Assembly: GCA_020055645.1 (NCBI GenBank)
Contig: CM034546.1
Coordinates: 47,616,001-47,680,000 of the forward strand
Source: Tomocerus qinae
Taxonomy: Eukaryota; Arthropoda; Collembola; Entomobryomorpha; Tomoceridae
DNA length: 64,000 bases
Reading direction: 5' to 3'
Part shown: one piece after another, positions 1 through 10,835 of the stretch
How positions within the stretch are numbered: position 1 is the first letter of the stretch
How the letters are laid out: every line of letters starts with the position of its first letter
The notes under the pieces: model-generated
Seen by the model: the letters and a program-made list of their open reading frames with translations, nothing else
Database searches by the model: none
Told to the model about the DNA's origin: nothing
Program-made: the position numbers and the translations under genes

Positions 1-931
1 AGGTCATCCCAAGAGTTCTGTCTACCATGGGGTCCCATCTGTAAGACCGGCTCTGGACTAGAAGGACGAAGGACGAACGCTTCTAATGGAGTGTCCACTT
101 GGCCAGGGTTGAATTGACCATTCTCCATCACATTCTCTGCCTGTCCACTTGTGCCGTTGTTGACCCACTTTCCTGCTGCAGTCATAGATACAGTAGGAGG
201 TGCCGCACTCGATAAATTTTGTCCATCATTTTCACCTTCTTCCAAATGTAAAGGTATTGGGCTGTGGATCGCATTCCTCCGTTGGGTAATTCTTGCTGGA
301 CGTCTGTTCCTTGCACGCTGAGCCAATCTATTGTTAAATAACAGAATGGAAACAAAATTATTTATAGCCAAGAGATATAAAGAGACAAATAAAGAGATAT
401 AAAGTAATAACCCCAATATGCAATATATATTATAGTATACCTATTTGTGATAGATCGCTGTGTCAAGCAAGGAGAAATTTTCTTTTTGCTGTACTGGAGT
501 CTGGATCTATGAAACGAAGCCCGTTGTCGTTGGAGAACTTGACGCAATTTGTAGTTAGTTGCAAAGCACCGCATTGTACGATTCTTTTCTCGGGGCATCT
601 TTCTATCTATATAGGGAATAGTCAATAAAAGTTTAAAAATATGAAATGAATAAGCAAACTACCTATAATAGTCTATATACATAAAGTATGCTGCGCTTTT
701 GCGATGTTGAGATATAATATATTTCTAAAACGCTGATGTACTTATACGTAGTACATTTAGTAAAATAAGGATCGACTTTAAACTTAGTATTTAAATACGC
801 AAACTTATTTTATTTAAATAAAATTGAATTTTACATCTTACCTGTCAGATGGTTATGTTTATTTTCAATGTATTTGTTGAAAGGCAATTGTGAACTATCT
901 TTCACTCTCTTTCTTCCTTCAGGTAGAAAGC
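1..931 (-). CDS. Three exons of an unrecognised gene, 3' part outside the window
   Basis: Three open segments on the minus strand join in frame with consensus splice sites: about 931-842 (donor CAG|GTAAGA), 606-441 (acceptor ATATAG, donor AATAG|GTATAC) and 327-1 (acceptor ACAATAG), the last still open at the window edge. The left limit of the first exon (931) is approximate because an in-frame TGA lies just upstream. The predicted chain is basic in the middle (RREKN-, QRARNRR-like stretches around residues 30-110) and becomes low-complexity, rich in G, N, S and P, towards the edge. I see no signal peptide, membrane segment or catalytic motif. The joined reading frame across about 190 codons in AT-rich DNA is the main support. 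I do not recognise the family; a disordered cytoplasmic or nuclear tail of a larger protein fits. Confidence covers the exons, not a function. Confidence 0.55.
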
Positions 932-2101
932 TCTTGCTTATTGTGATGCTTCACGGTGACTGAAGTCGGATGAGTGCGGTATTAAATGACTACAAACTGA
1001 AGAATACAAGTAACGGGCATGAGCCGTCTCTTCTACCTCTGCTCTCTCTTCCTTTTCCTATACATAAGATGCTAAATGCGAATATTTCATATAATAAACA
1101 AATTTACTGTGTAGGGATTCAAGGTGGCAATAGCAATCACAATTTCAGGAGTGCTACTCTATGGTGACTCTTATACTATGCTCAGTAAACCTACAATGAC
1201 TCCTTTACACACAGAAGAACCATACATACCTACTCATAATATTTGCTTACGTTAAGAGCAGGAACTAGAGAATTCCATCGTTTTTATTATCTCCGTGAAA
1301 AGTATACCTACCTGTGTATATTCTCGGAGAGTATCAACGCAAAGATAAAATGTAACTAAATGTCTCGAAAAGGTAGACATAGTAACAAATTCTAATATAC
1401 CTATAATAATGATTGTGATGAGTATATATTCGTAGAAGCTAATGAGATGGGTAATCATATTATTTACTCAGCTTTCTATCTCTCTTGGCTACGGATGCAA
1501 AATGTATACAATTACCGGTAATTATCTCCTAGAAAGTCAGCTATGTAAATGTACTTGGAAATCTCAAATACGAAACATCACCATTTATTAGGTATATTAT
1601 GCTTTAGACATTTACATTCACATTTCTACCTGTAATTAATTGCCCAATGTCTCTTCTCTTGTATATATAATACAATTCTATTTCTTGCATTTTTTCTTTG
1701 TTTGCTAAAAAATAAGTTCTCTTCAGTTGGGCAGTAAATGGTCAAAAACGGCCAAAGAATGTTACAAAATGTAATATTTTGATACGCGAGATTTTAGAAT
1801 CAAGTCTTGATTTCATTTTCATCTCAAGGATATTTCAAAAATGTGAAAGGTTAGAATCGACCCAGGAAAGAGTAGCAAAAGAACGTTACTGCATTTCAAT
1901 CTTACAAGCTATGTAATAAACGCCAACGTGAATCAGAATGAGTTCTCCTATGGCCATAAGCGGAAAAAGCAATTATTGAGGAAACTAGTCAATTAGCAAG
2001 AACATCCTAAATTTCAACACCATGTATGACTTTAGTATTGGGAGATGAAAATGTGAAGTACCTACTAGTTTAGAGGAAATGATTTGAAATTTAATTACCG
2101 A

Positions 2102-2262
2102 TCACTCCGAACTCAGAGCGACTTCCCAAGCCTTCCAGCCCATAGCTACTATGCTGATAAAACACGCCAATAAAGTGATGACAATTTTGTTGCCTCTCTC
2201 GCTCCGGATTTCCAACTTCCTTAGACAATAATAAACCAAATGTGATGACCTACTTATACTTC
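2102..2262 (-). CDS. Possible terminal exon with one membrane segment
   Basis: About 50 codons are open on the minus strand and end in TGA at 2104-2102. They encode a basic stretch followed by a clear hydrophobic run (IVITLLACFISIVAM) and a short tail. This looks like the last exon of a membrane protein, but no partner exon or convincing acceptor could be fixed. The last bases (the GATCACTCCGAACTCAGAG region) recur at 8496-8517 inside a diverged duplicate, where the frame is not conserved. It may be a gene fragment or chance. Low confidence. Confidence 0.2.
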
Positions 2263-2599
2263 CAAAATATCTTTCTCAATTCACTGAGACTCAAAATTAT
2301 TCTTTGCGTACATTGACTAAAATTTATTGGAGTTATGCTTATGCAATAGAAAACCAAAGGAGTTCGAACCACACATTGAGATTTAATACTTGGACATTCA
2401 CCTATACTTATAACCATTTTCCAGTAGCATTATATTATGTAGATATCTACCATATATCAATTAATCCTCATAAATATTTCATTTACATTCAATGGAAATC
2501 CGACAAAAGTGCTTCTCAAAGTAGTAAGTATACATTGCATAAATAATGCATACATTGATTTATACTAAGTAAATATTTTTAGTTATTTCCAGCCACTTA

Positions 2600-3170
2600 C
2601 TTCATATAGCATTAGGTTTTTTTGTCAAAGTACTAGTATTTAATATCCTAACATAGAATACCGTGTTCCACTTGAGCCCTACACTGTAAAGAGGTGCAAA
2701 GTGCAAATGGATCACATCCGCTAGTGTTATATAATGTCTTATAAATGCTGCCAAAAGTTAGAACCGTTAGGTATCTAATTTTCACTTAGACTATAGCACA
2801 GGTACCTACCTAACGTACCAATTAATACTTAGATAGCTAATTATGACGAACAATAAGCAATGAAAGTTTACATTTATAAGGTAATAATACATACATTATT
2901 CACAAAGTAAATATTATGTAATAATTTACAGCAAATTATACATTACATAAAATATTTACATATAGCATTACATTTTTGGTGAAGGCAGTAGTACTATTTA
3001 ATACGTATTCGCATAGAACCTACCCTAGAGGTTTACTAAATCCCTATACAGCTGCAAATGGGCCACATCCGCAAATTCTAATAATGTCTTATAAATGCTA
3101 CCATAAGCTAGAACCGTTAGGTATACGATTTTCGCTTGGACTTACAAACCAGAGCATATACCTATGTATC
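2600..3170. repeat. Diverged direct duplication (about 2600-2815 and 2960-3170)
   Basis: Two neighbouring segments share, in the same order, TATAGCATTA, ACTA-TTTAAT, CATAGAA, GCAAATGG-CACATCCGC, ATAATGTCTTATAAATGCT and GAACCGTTAGGTAT. They are an old tandem duplication of about 210-260 bp with many substitutions and small gaps. No coding potential is shared between the two. Confidence 0.6.
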
Positions 3171-3571
3171 GAGTAATACTTATAGATAGTCTAGACGTAA
3201 AATAAACAACATTGAAAAATGTTACATTTATTTTGGCGATTGTATAATATATGATTTGTTTTAAACCATTCTCAATCCCATGCATTATGAATTAATTGTA
3301 TTTAAGTCTAACCCTTCTCAGGGCAGAATTGGAGCCTCCGATTTTTGCAAATTGAAGTCGAAGAGACTTGGAAAACTATTTATTGTCTTAATTAGCAGCT
3401 CAATTTTCTATCATTTGTTGTTCCGGAGAATTGATATCTATTAATATTTAATTGTATTTTACACGACAAACAAAAATCTGTTATATCAATTGGCCAATCA
3501 AATTGTATTGGCTTGTGTCGGATAATGTAATTACTTCATAGGTATAGGATACGTAACATGAAAATAGACCA

Positions 3572-6001
3572 TTACCAATTGCCAAATGCCATGTTATTCT
3601 CAAAGAGCATATCTAGTAGTTCCCAATACTGTTTAATTTCCTTTGCAACCTCCAAAGTGCGTTTGTATTCATGTATTAAAATATCTCCCGAATTGTCATG
3701 CTTAATCAATGAGAATATCAAAGTATTAGGAAAATAAGAAGCAAACTCTTTTTTCTGATTGTTATCAGAATATATTCCAGTTTTGTCGCCCAGCAGTGTT
3801 AAACGGGTCAGGTTAGGAAACTTTTCTGTTGTGATCTGGAGCAAGGCAAATGGGTCCATATCCTGCTTTGGCCTACGAGGTAGCGAGGAATAAGTAAATT
3901 CATTCACGGCTAATGCAACTTCTGTGACACATGGCATCGAATTCTTTAGGTTCTTGAGGAGCATTGGTTCAATAGGGCCTTCTGCTTCAACTATGTAATG
4001 ATATTCCAACGTTTTCAGTTTTGGGAAAAACTGGCCCCAATCTGTATAAACTGGTAGTGGCCAAGCAGCATTCCCATACGAATCGCACACAGACAACTTC
4101 TGCAATTTCGCCATTATTGGGTAAACCAAATTTTCAACTGAAAAATAAAGATAAGCATTGTAAAATATTTTTAATGTTAATTTAAACGATCTATAAAAGT
4201 GGAAAGTGGATTTACGTATTAGTATTTTACGCAAGACATGTTTATCTTCTTTTTTCAGAACTGAACCATAAATTGGTAGATGGTGAATGCTGAGACTTTT
4301 CAGGCATTTTCTTTGGCTGTGCAGGAATCTTATTAGAGCCAGCGGATGAAGAACCTCGTGTATATCCGTGTAGTCAAAATGGGTGTAGATGCAAAGCATG
4401 GAAAAGGAATGCAATTTGATTTTCCCAAATCGACTTGCACGTTCCAGGTTGGCAATAGCTTGGACATTTTGGACATTCGTGCATTTCTGATTGGTCAAAG
4501 TCATTTCTTTCAGCGTCTTCAGATTTCTCGCGGGAATCATCAATAGAGCGGATATAATACTAGGGACCAGGTTCATCTCAAGTGACTTCAGGTTTTCCGT
4601 GGCAGAAATGATATCAAACAGAATGTGCCTGACTGCCATCTCCATTGCAAAACTACCATCTTCGACAGTACATTTTACCTTTGTCAGATTGCATAATTGC
4701 AAGTCTTTTATATCACCAATCAGTTCGGGATAATCTTTGGGAAAGTAATATTCAAATAATAATCCTTCAATTGACGACTGAACAAACGTTAGTGAGAATT
4801 TTTCAATATTTCTCATGTACATGAAAATCACGCTACGAAAGCCATCCATTACAACCGGGTGTGTCACGTGGAAAACAGCCTCAAAGTTCTTAATACCTGG
4901 GCCATACAAATCCAGCCATTTTAAATACCATGGATTGAATTTTATTGGCATTATCAATTTGAAGGAATCCACAGGAATTCCTTTGTCACTCTCTCCGAAT
5001 TCTCTGAAAAATGCTTCAAAACTACGTAAACGATGATTTTGAGTGTTTTGAAATCTTGAGGATAAGTCATCTACCACTGTAGTCATTTCGGCTTTAAACT
5101 GAGATAGTGAAGCATTTCTCCATTTTGTACACACAAGGCGACAATTTTTCACATCTTCTCCATGGAGATTCCCAATTATATTTTGTATAATCTACACAAA
5201 TTTAAAATATTCAATGATCGTCATTATTCAATTAATTTGTGGTACATAACTAACAACTAACTAACTTTTATTCGAGTTTTTGACTTTGAGGTCCATCAGA
5301 GCCGCCTCAAGGGTGCATCGCTATGATTTCTCCTATAAAGCCACACGCTCGGGTTGGTTGGTCCCTAATTTGGACAGACGATCAGCTCTAAAGGAAATCT
5401 AGATAGAGATGCACCCGTCCAGGTGGGGCGGAGCGGCTCTGGGGGGACTTGCCGATTTTTGGGCCATGACTAAGACCTGTTTTATACTTCTCACTTTCAC
5501 TTCACGTCTAGTGACGTCAAAATGACGTCATTACATTGGAAACCAAATTGGAAACATATTTTTGCTAATTACAAATTAATTGTAGTGACGTCACAAAATG
5601 TGAAAGTGAAGTGATAGTGATAAATATAAAACAGGTCTAACTTAATTTATTTCTTGAAATAAGGTAAAACTTGAAGATCTATCTATGACATTATCATATT
5701 TGGAAAACATCACTAAACACTGTATTTCTAATCACGTTGTTTAGTATAAATACTTGACATTTATAAGAAATAGTCTTATTATTGCCAGTTTCTTCTGAAT
5801 TTCAAATTAAAACGAGCAACTACTTACTAAGGGATTGAATTTACTATTCCAGTCCACATCTTGTTCCTGTGTTAAGCTTGTGCTTCTACTCTCAGGTGCA
5901 GCAAATCCAGGATGAGATGTGAATGGAGTCTGAACATAATCGTTTACCTCTTTGAATGTTGGTGGCAATGAGCTGCCGATTGCGTTCTTTTGGTCGGACA
6001 T
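3572..6001 (-). CDS. F-box protein with leucine-rich tail
   Basis: Exon 1 is 6001-5828 (ATG at 6001; 58 codons; donor TTA|GTAAGTA). Exon 2 starts at 5191 after GTGTAG, both in phase 0. The join creates an F-box: NPL-IIQNIIGNL-(H/G/E/D)-VKNCRLVCTKW, residues about 56-90. F-box proteins bind Skp1 and present substrates to SCF ubiquitin ligases. The rest is an irregular leucine-rich region, as in arthropod F-box/LRR proteins. A 78-nt segment at 4215-4138 (GTAAATCC..TTTTTCAG) is open in frame but looks like an intron: AT-rich, canonical ends, and splicing keeps the frame. The product would be 571 residues spliced or 597 unspliced. The stop is at 3572. The last residues (AFGNW) show no motif. Intron 1 carries two MITE-like insertions (5291-5448, 5474-5637). 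Substrate unknown. The family call is firm; the specific member is not identified. Confidence 0.85.
5291..5448. mobile_element. Palindromic MITE-like element in F-box intron 1
   Basis: The ends form a long imperfect inverted repeat: GTCCATCAGAGCCGCC at the left pairs with GGCGGAGCGGCTCTGG..GGAC at the right, and GGGTGCATC..ATGATTTC pairs with GAAATCTAGATAGAGATGCACCC. GC content is higher than the surroundings. No coding capacity. Target duplication not resolved. Confidence 0.6.
5474..5637. mobile_element. Harbinger-type MITE with TAA target duplication
   Basis: A 164-bp element. Terminal inverted repeats begin GACCTGTTTTATA and continue with CACTTTCACTTCAC; the right arm mirrors them. It is flanked by TAA at 5471-5473 and 5638-5640. 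The centre carries several GTGACGTCA/TGACGTCA boxes, which are also CREB/ATF-like sites by sequence. A TAA duplication is the PIF/Harbinger habit; assignment is by structure only. Confidence 0.65.
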
Positions 6002-6147
6002 TTTTGCCCTATTGAATAATTGAAATTTATCAAAATGCACAATTAATTATTGAAGCAGAACTAACACTTAAGTAATTGTAGCAATTATATGTATTTAAAT
6101 TGACAACAATCGTGATGTAAACCTTTTTGATTTAAGCTAAATATCGG

Positions 6148-6329
6148 GCAGACTGATAGGCTCTATCTTAGGGTGGGGTCATCTGCCCTACATTTCTACA
6201 TGGTAGAGCCATACAGGTGGGGCCATCCGCCATATCCTCAGATTAGGTTAGATTATGATAATTAGGTTATGTTCGTAGGGCGGGGCGGGTGATGCGCCTA
6301 ACCCTAAGATGAAGCGTTTCAGTCTGGCC
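6148..6329. mobile_element. Imperfect palindromic element upstream of the F-box gene
   Basis: GCAGACTGATAGGCTC..ATCTTAGGGT at the left is mirrored by ACCCTAAGATGAAGC..TTCAGTCTGGC at the right, with an inner pair around CTGCCCTACATTTC and GTAGGGCGGGG. GC-rich compared with its neighbours. Probable MITE about 150 bp upstream of the F-box start codon. Confidence 0.5.
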
Positions 6330-6409
6330 GGCTAACCATTTATAATGATTTTTTAATACTGCATGATTCATGACAGACTTAATAAATAAAGGATTAAGAA
6401 TAGTTTTGA

Positions 6410-6687
6410 ATGTTGCATGCAAACGATATTTTATTTAAATACTTGATTTTGTTTCGTACCTTGCTGTGGATGGTTATGATCACTGCTATATGTAACGCTT
6501 TCACGGATAATCCAGAACAATCTCTTATTATTTTATTGTGGCTTAAAGCAATACTTAGCTTCTATCTGCATCTTGTAGCGCTTTACAAAAGACTGAACTG
6601 GGATAAGGTACAAATGGTACAAGATTTGAGAAGAGAAACTACTTCGGGCATGATCATAAGTCTTTCTTTGCATTCATATCTTCTAAG
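6410..6687 (+). CDS. Possible first exon of a small membrane protein
   Basis: An ATG at 6410 opens 92 codons with two hydrophobic stretches (residues about 8-28 and 40-58) and then a basic helix. It ends at a perfect donor AAG|GTAAGT at 6687/6688. I could not find a downstream exon: the next 100 bp contain only short CTAAGGTAAG-like repeats that mimic the donor. Could be a genuine 5' exon or an isolated fragment. Family not recognised. Confidence 0.3.
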
Positions 6688-6770
6688 GTAAGTAAGTCTT
6701 ACTCCTAAGGTAGATTTTACTTCTAACTTCTAAGGTAAGTTTTACATCTAAGGTAAGTCTAACTCCAACA
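6680..6770. repeat. Short tandem CTAAGGTAAG(T) repeats
   Basis: Four degenerate copies of a unit resembling TTCTAAGGTAAGTCTTACTC lie head to tail. Each copy contains a splice-donor-like AAGGTAAGT. They begin at the donor of the preceding exon-like stretch. Confidence 0.5.
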
Positions 6771-7393
6771 ACGGTAGGTATTGTGACATAATCCAAAGAG
6801 AGTGATATTACAAATACACGGATGAGCACGGTCTATATACCATCGTGGAATGCAATCATTCATTCTACCCGGAAGAGCCATCTACGATTGCTGAAATTAG
6901 CTTACCTACCTGCGTTACAAGTAAGAGCCCAATCACCATACTTAAGAGATACGTACTTATTAATGCACACTTATCTATTTCTGTCGTCTGAGAGTGTAAC
7001 TTGTAACTTTATTGTAACTTTCAAGTGTAATCACTTTAATATCTGAAAACTCCGTTATGACACTAAATGACTATTTAGATCTGTAATCATTTTGGGGTGC
7101 AATATATAGCCATTCAAGGTAGATATGTACTGGATGCAATACTTTGAGTCTTGAACCTGATATGAAGGCGAAGTATAATAATATGCAAACACTTGTACGT
7201 ACTGCTCTGTTCGAACTTACGCGTTTGGGATCATAATCTACCTAAATATATAATATCCATTTTCGCTAAATTAAACCTAAAACAACAAGTAAATTGACTT
7301 ACCAAATGCTTTCTCCCTGTGATTTGTATAGTATTATAGTTTTATGTCTTAATTTCATTCCTTCGTTATAATATACTAGACCCCTTGTACTCC
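6771..7393. other. No recognisable feature
   Basis: AT-rich, several short open frames without splice context or recognisable domains. I see no gene, RNA or structured repeat here. Confidence 0.5.
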
Positions 7394-7573
7394 CAAGCAC
7401 GTATCCAGAGGGGGGGCCGGGGGGGCCCGGGCCCCCCTAAGTATCCAGAAAAAGACAATTTTTTTGTCAAAATAGGTTAAAAATCCAAAAAATTTATATA
7501 ATTTGAATATGCCTTAATTTTATCAATATATTTTGGTGGCCCCCCCTAGGTCAAATTCCTGGATACGTGCTTG
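7394..7573. mobile_element. hAT-like MITE, 180 bp, 8-bp target duplication
   Basis: Ends are CAAGCACGTATCCAG and its mirror CTGGATACGTGCTTG. It is flanked by the direct repeat TGTACTCC at 7386-7393 and 7574-7581. A run of G/C at the left (GGGGGGGCCGGGGGGGCCC) is partly mirrored at the right. An 8-bp duplication is the hAT pattern. A related, less perfect copy is at about 29496-29652. Confidence 0.8.
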
Positions 7574-8344
7574 TGTACTCCTATTGAATTTTCAATGATT
7601 TGAGCGTCAATATTATTTGGTTTAATTTCGAAATATTGAGTATAATATTATCCCAATGTGTAGTTCATTGCAAACATTTATTTTATCCCGCTTTTCAGTA
7701 GTTTCGAAATATTAGACCACTTTGTATTAGAATCACCCTAATTAGTTCTCTAGGTTCTTGAACTTACCCTACAACCCTGTCACACATAGTTGCATACATA
7801 CAAATAGAAATGTAGGCAGGTATACTAAATTTATTGCTCTATTACGATTATATATAGAAATTACCAAATGAGAAATATTTTACAAATAATTTCCTCCTTT
7901 AACTCATTCGCTTAGGTTATTAGTTATTAGGCTTAGGTAATACTTAGGCTGAAGATGAATTCATCCTACACGGCATCAGCCAGGAAGATATGAATAGAGA
8001 AAACTACCACTGCCTACATTAATCCGTTCTTTTCTGTAGCATCAAATTCTTTTTAGTACCAAAATGGTCCTCAGAAAAATATTTATTTTCAAAAAGTCAA
8101 AGAAAATCATAGAAATGAAATTATTTTATGATTTGAATAATATGACAATGATAATTCGAGAGATTGATTTAATCCCATGAAAATTTAAGGAATTGGAAAA
8201 ATAGATTACAATTTTAGCAACCATAGGTCATAAGTAGAGACACATAGGAGAATACTTTTGTATCATTTTATGTCATTCCTTCAGATTAGCATAATATATA
8301 TGCAATAAAATCCTGAATCAGAATAATATTCGAGTCGTACTAGC

Positions 8345-8530
8345 TAATAGCTGAAAAGGTAATTATGGTGGGAAATAGTCAATTAACAAGCGCATCCTGA
8401 ATACGGTTTTAGCTAGCCTGTAGCCATGTATAGTCTGTGTAGTATGAAATCTAATACTAATTTAAAGGAAGTGGTATGTTTAATTATATTTATTGATCAC
8501 TCCGAACTCAGAGTGAATTTCCGGACCACT
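8345..8530. repeat. Diverged copy of the segment at about 1955-2125
   Basis: Shared blocks in order: TAGTCAATTA(A/G)CAAG, CATCCT(A/G)AAT, CATGTATA/CATGTATG, TTTA(A/G)AGGAA and GATCACTCCGAACTCAGAG. The same strand in both places, about 6.4 kb apart. Function unknown; possibly an old dispersed repeat or duplicated gene fragment. Confidence 0.45.
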
Positions 8531-10108
8531 CAACTCACGGATCTCAGAGCAGTACACGCTGAAAAACTGATGCAATATAGCACTTAACTGACTACCAATG
8601 GCATATTTTTGCTTCTATTCTGATAATTTAGGTTTCATTTTAGCTATATACCTACTTTCTTAGCTAACAGTGAAGATGTACTAAATCCACGACCAAGCTT
8701 TATGTTATCTGTAATAATGTGACTTTTTAAATGCACAATAATTTATCCAATTCACATTAACCCAATGTTATTCATTTGCAAAACACAAATATTAAATTTC
8801 TACCACGTTATAGAAGTTTTGAGAGCTGAGGTGTCTAATCAACACATTTAAAACATTTATGCTACCTCCAGCTACATCTCTCAAGTAATTTTGTACTTGA
8901 ATATCAGATATCAACAACTGCAACAAGATTAAATCATCTTTGAAAATGACATTTAAATAGTATGAAAAATAGTTTCTATACGTAGTTCAATATACTATGT
9001 TAATTTGGAGTTAAATTACGTTTAACGACATTAATATTTGCTAAGAAATAATACTTAATTGGACCAGGTTTTGCATATTATTATGCACAGTTGAAATTAT
9101 ATTTAGCCTATCATGTCACAGTAGTCATTGGATAATGTGGAACCGGAGTCTATTTATGGGTAAATAGTACAATCGGATATAGATATAGAGCTTCGGTTAA
9201 CGAAGCTTTGAATGTAGTACTAAATCCGGATACCCTATTCTGAATATACGTCTGAATCCGTAAGTCTCAAGTCGGAAAACCAAATCGGAATTTGTTAGGC
9301 ATAGACAGGCAAGACGCCTCTATCTATTTGTACATATTATATTGATTATATTGAACTTTAATTAATTTTTTTGTATTGAAGTCGAATTCTTTCATTTGGA
9401 AAGGTCTCATTTTCACTAATTATTTTTTGAAAAGATTATAATAGTGTTCTTCAGTGATTAGTCTTAGTCTTAGTGATTTCTATAAATTAGTATAGCTGAT
9501 TAAAATGTTTTGCATTTCATTATATTTTAATAAGGATTATATTTAATTTGTGATTGAAATAATTTACAATAATCGTCACTAAACAATATTTCTGTAGTAT
9601 CTACAGCCGCTGCTAATAATATAAGTTATGGTGAGCTAGCATCAGGTATATAGGCATACTTGGAATGGAAATAGTAATAAATAATGCTAATCAATAGTAA
9701 GCAGGTTCAAGTAACCTAAAGCTTGAAAATACATTATGTGCTATTTAATGTTCGTCCTTTGACCTGAAACGAGGTGGTAAGGTGTATAGGTAGATAAATT
9801 AAAAATGTCAATAGGAAGTGACCAATACAATTCCCCCGTTTCCCAGCTCTCACTTATATCTGCCTGCTCTACAAGAAATACACTTCTTTAAACGGTCAAA
9901 ACAACTGGTGTTTGATATCGGAAAAACAAAAGGCGTTTCCACTTTCTTCGGCAAATTATTATTTGAAACCAAAAATAAAATTACACAGCCCTATATTTGT
10001 CGAATCTTCTGCATAAATTTTGGTTTATTAGCATTAAACCTTTAACCAAGTTGTAGTTAATCACTGGCATAAACTTATTAGTAATTGAACCTGATATACT
10101 CTCTTATC
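8531..10108. other. No recognisable feature
   Basis: AT-rich intergenic sequence. Short open frames (for example around 9818-10045) lack splice context and recognisable composition. Nothing supported. Confidence 0.5.
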
Positions 10109-10380
10109 ATGGACATAAAACTACTGCACATTTGCCTTAAACTGGCAATTTTAATTACTATTAGTGAGAGACATTCAGCTTCTATTCTCAAAACATAAAA
10201 TACAAGTTGAAAAAAAATCTCCCAATTCAATAACATTTTATATAAACGCTGAAATGTTTTACAATTTGATTGTATTGGAAATTGATAAGTTTACAATTGT
10301 AATAACCTGTTTCACTCTAAGAAGACATTTTTCAAACCCTGTTTTGATTCTGAATAATACGAGGAATGTCGGTGTAAGTA
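10109..10380 (+). pseudogene. Possible N-terminal receptor fragment
   Basis: An ATG at 10109 opens a short signal-peptide-like segment (residues 1-19, hydrophobic) that stops at TAA after 29 codons. A second frame starting at the same place continues for about 70 codons (MFYNLIVLEID.. region) to a GTAAGT at 10375. The pair looks like the start of a secreted or membrane protein, such as another ionotropic receptor, broken by a one-base shift. It lies 0.5 kb before a real one and in the same orientation. Weak. Confidence 0.2.
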
Positions 10381-10835
10381 AACACAAGTATCACGGAAGT
10401 TAGAACATGAAAACTTCCAACAACAACTTTGAAAACAGGTCGTTGGACTAGATTTGAGTATTAAAATTAGCCGGTATACGACTGAATTTACCAACAAATT
10501 GTTAACTCTATTCCGTTCTTCATTTAAGTAACAACAAAATTCTTAAATCCAGACTAAAAATTTTAATTGAAACTAAACCCGACTTTAAGAAGCTTTATAA
10601 GCTTCATTATTTTGTTCATTACAATAAAAGTAATTAAAATACATAACCTTATATAAGATTTGGTAAATCTTTAACAAATTTATAATATCAAATTGTCTTT
10701 AAAACAAACACTAAATTGTAAGTTAATAGTTGTAAAATATACTAATTTGGATCAATTTTTCAAACACTTATTTCTGAGCCCAAAATAAGGAAACTGTTTC
10801 TCACAATACAATTATAACCACTTTGCTCAACAAAT

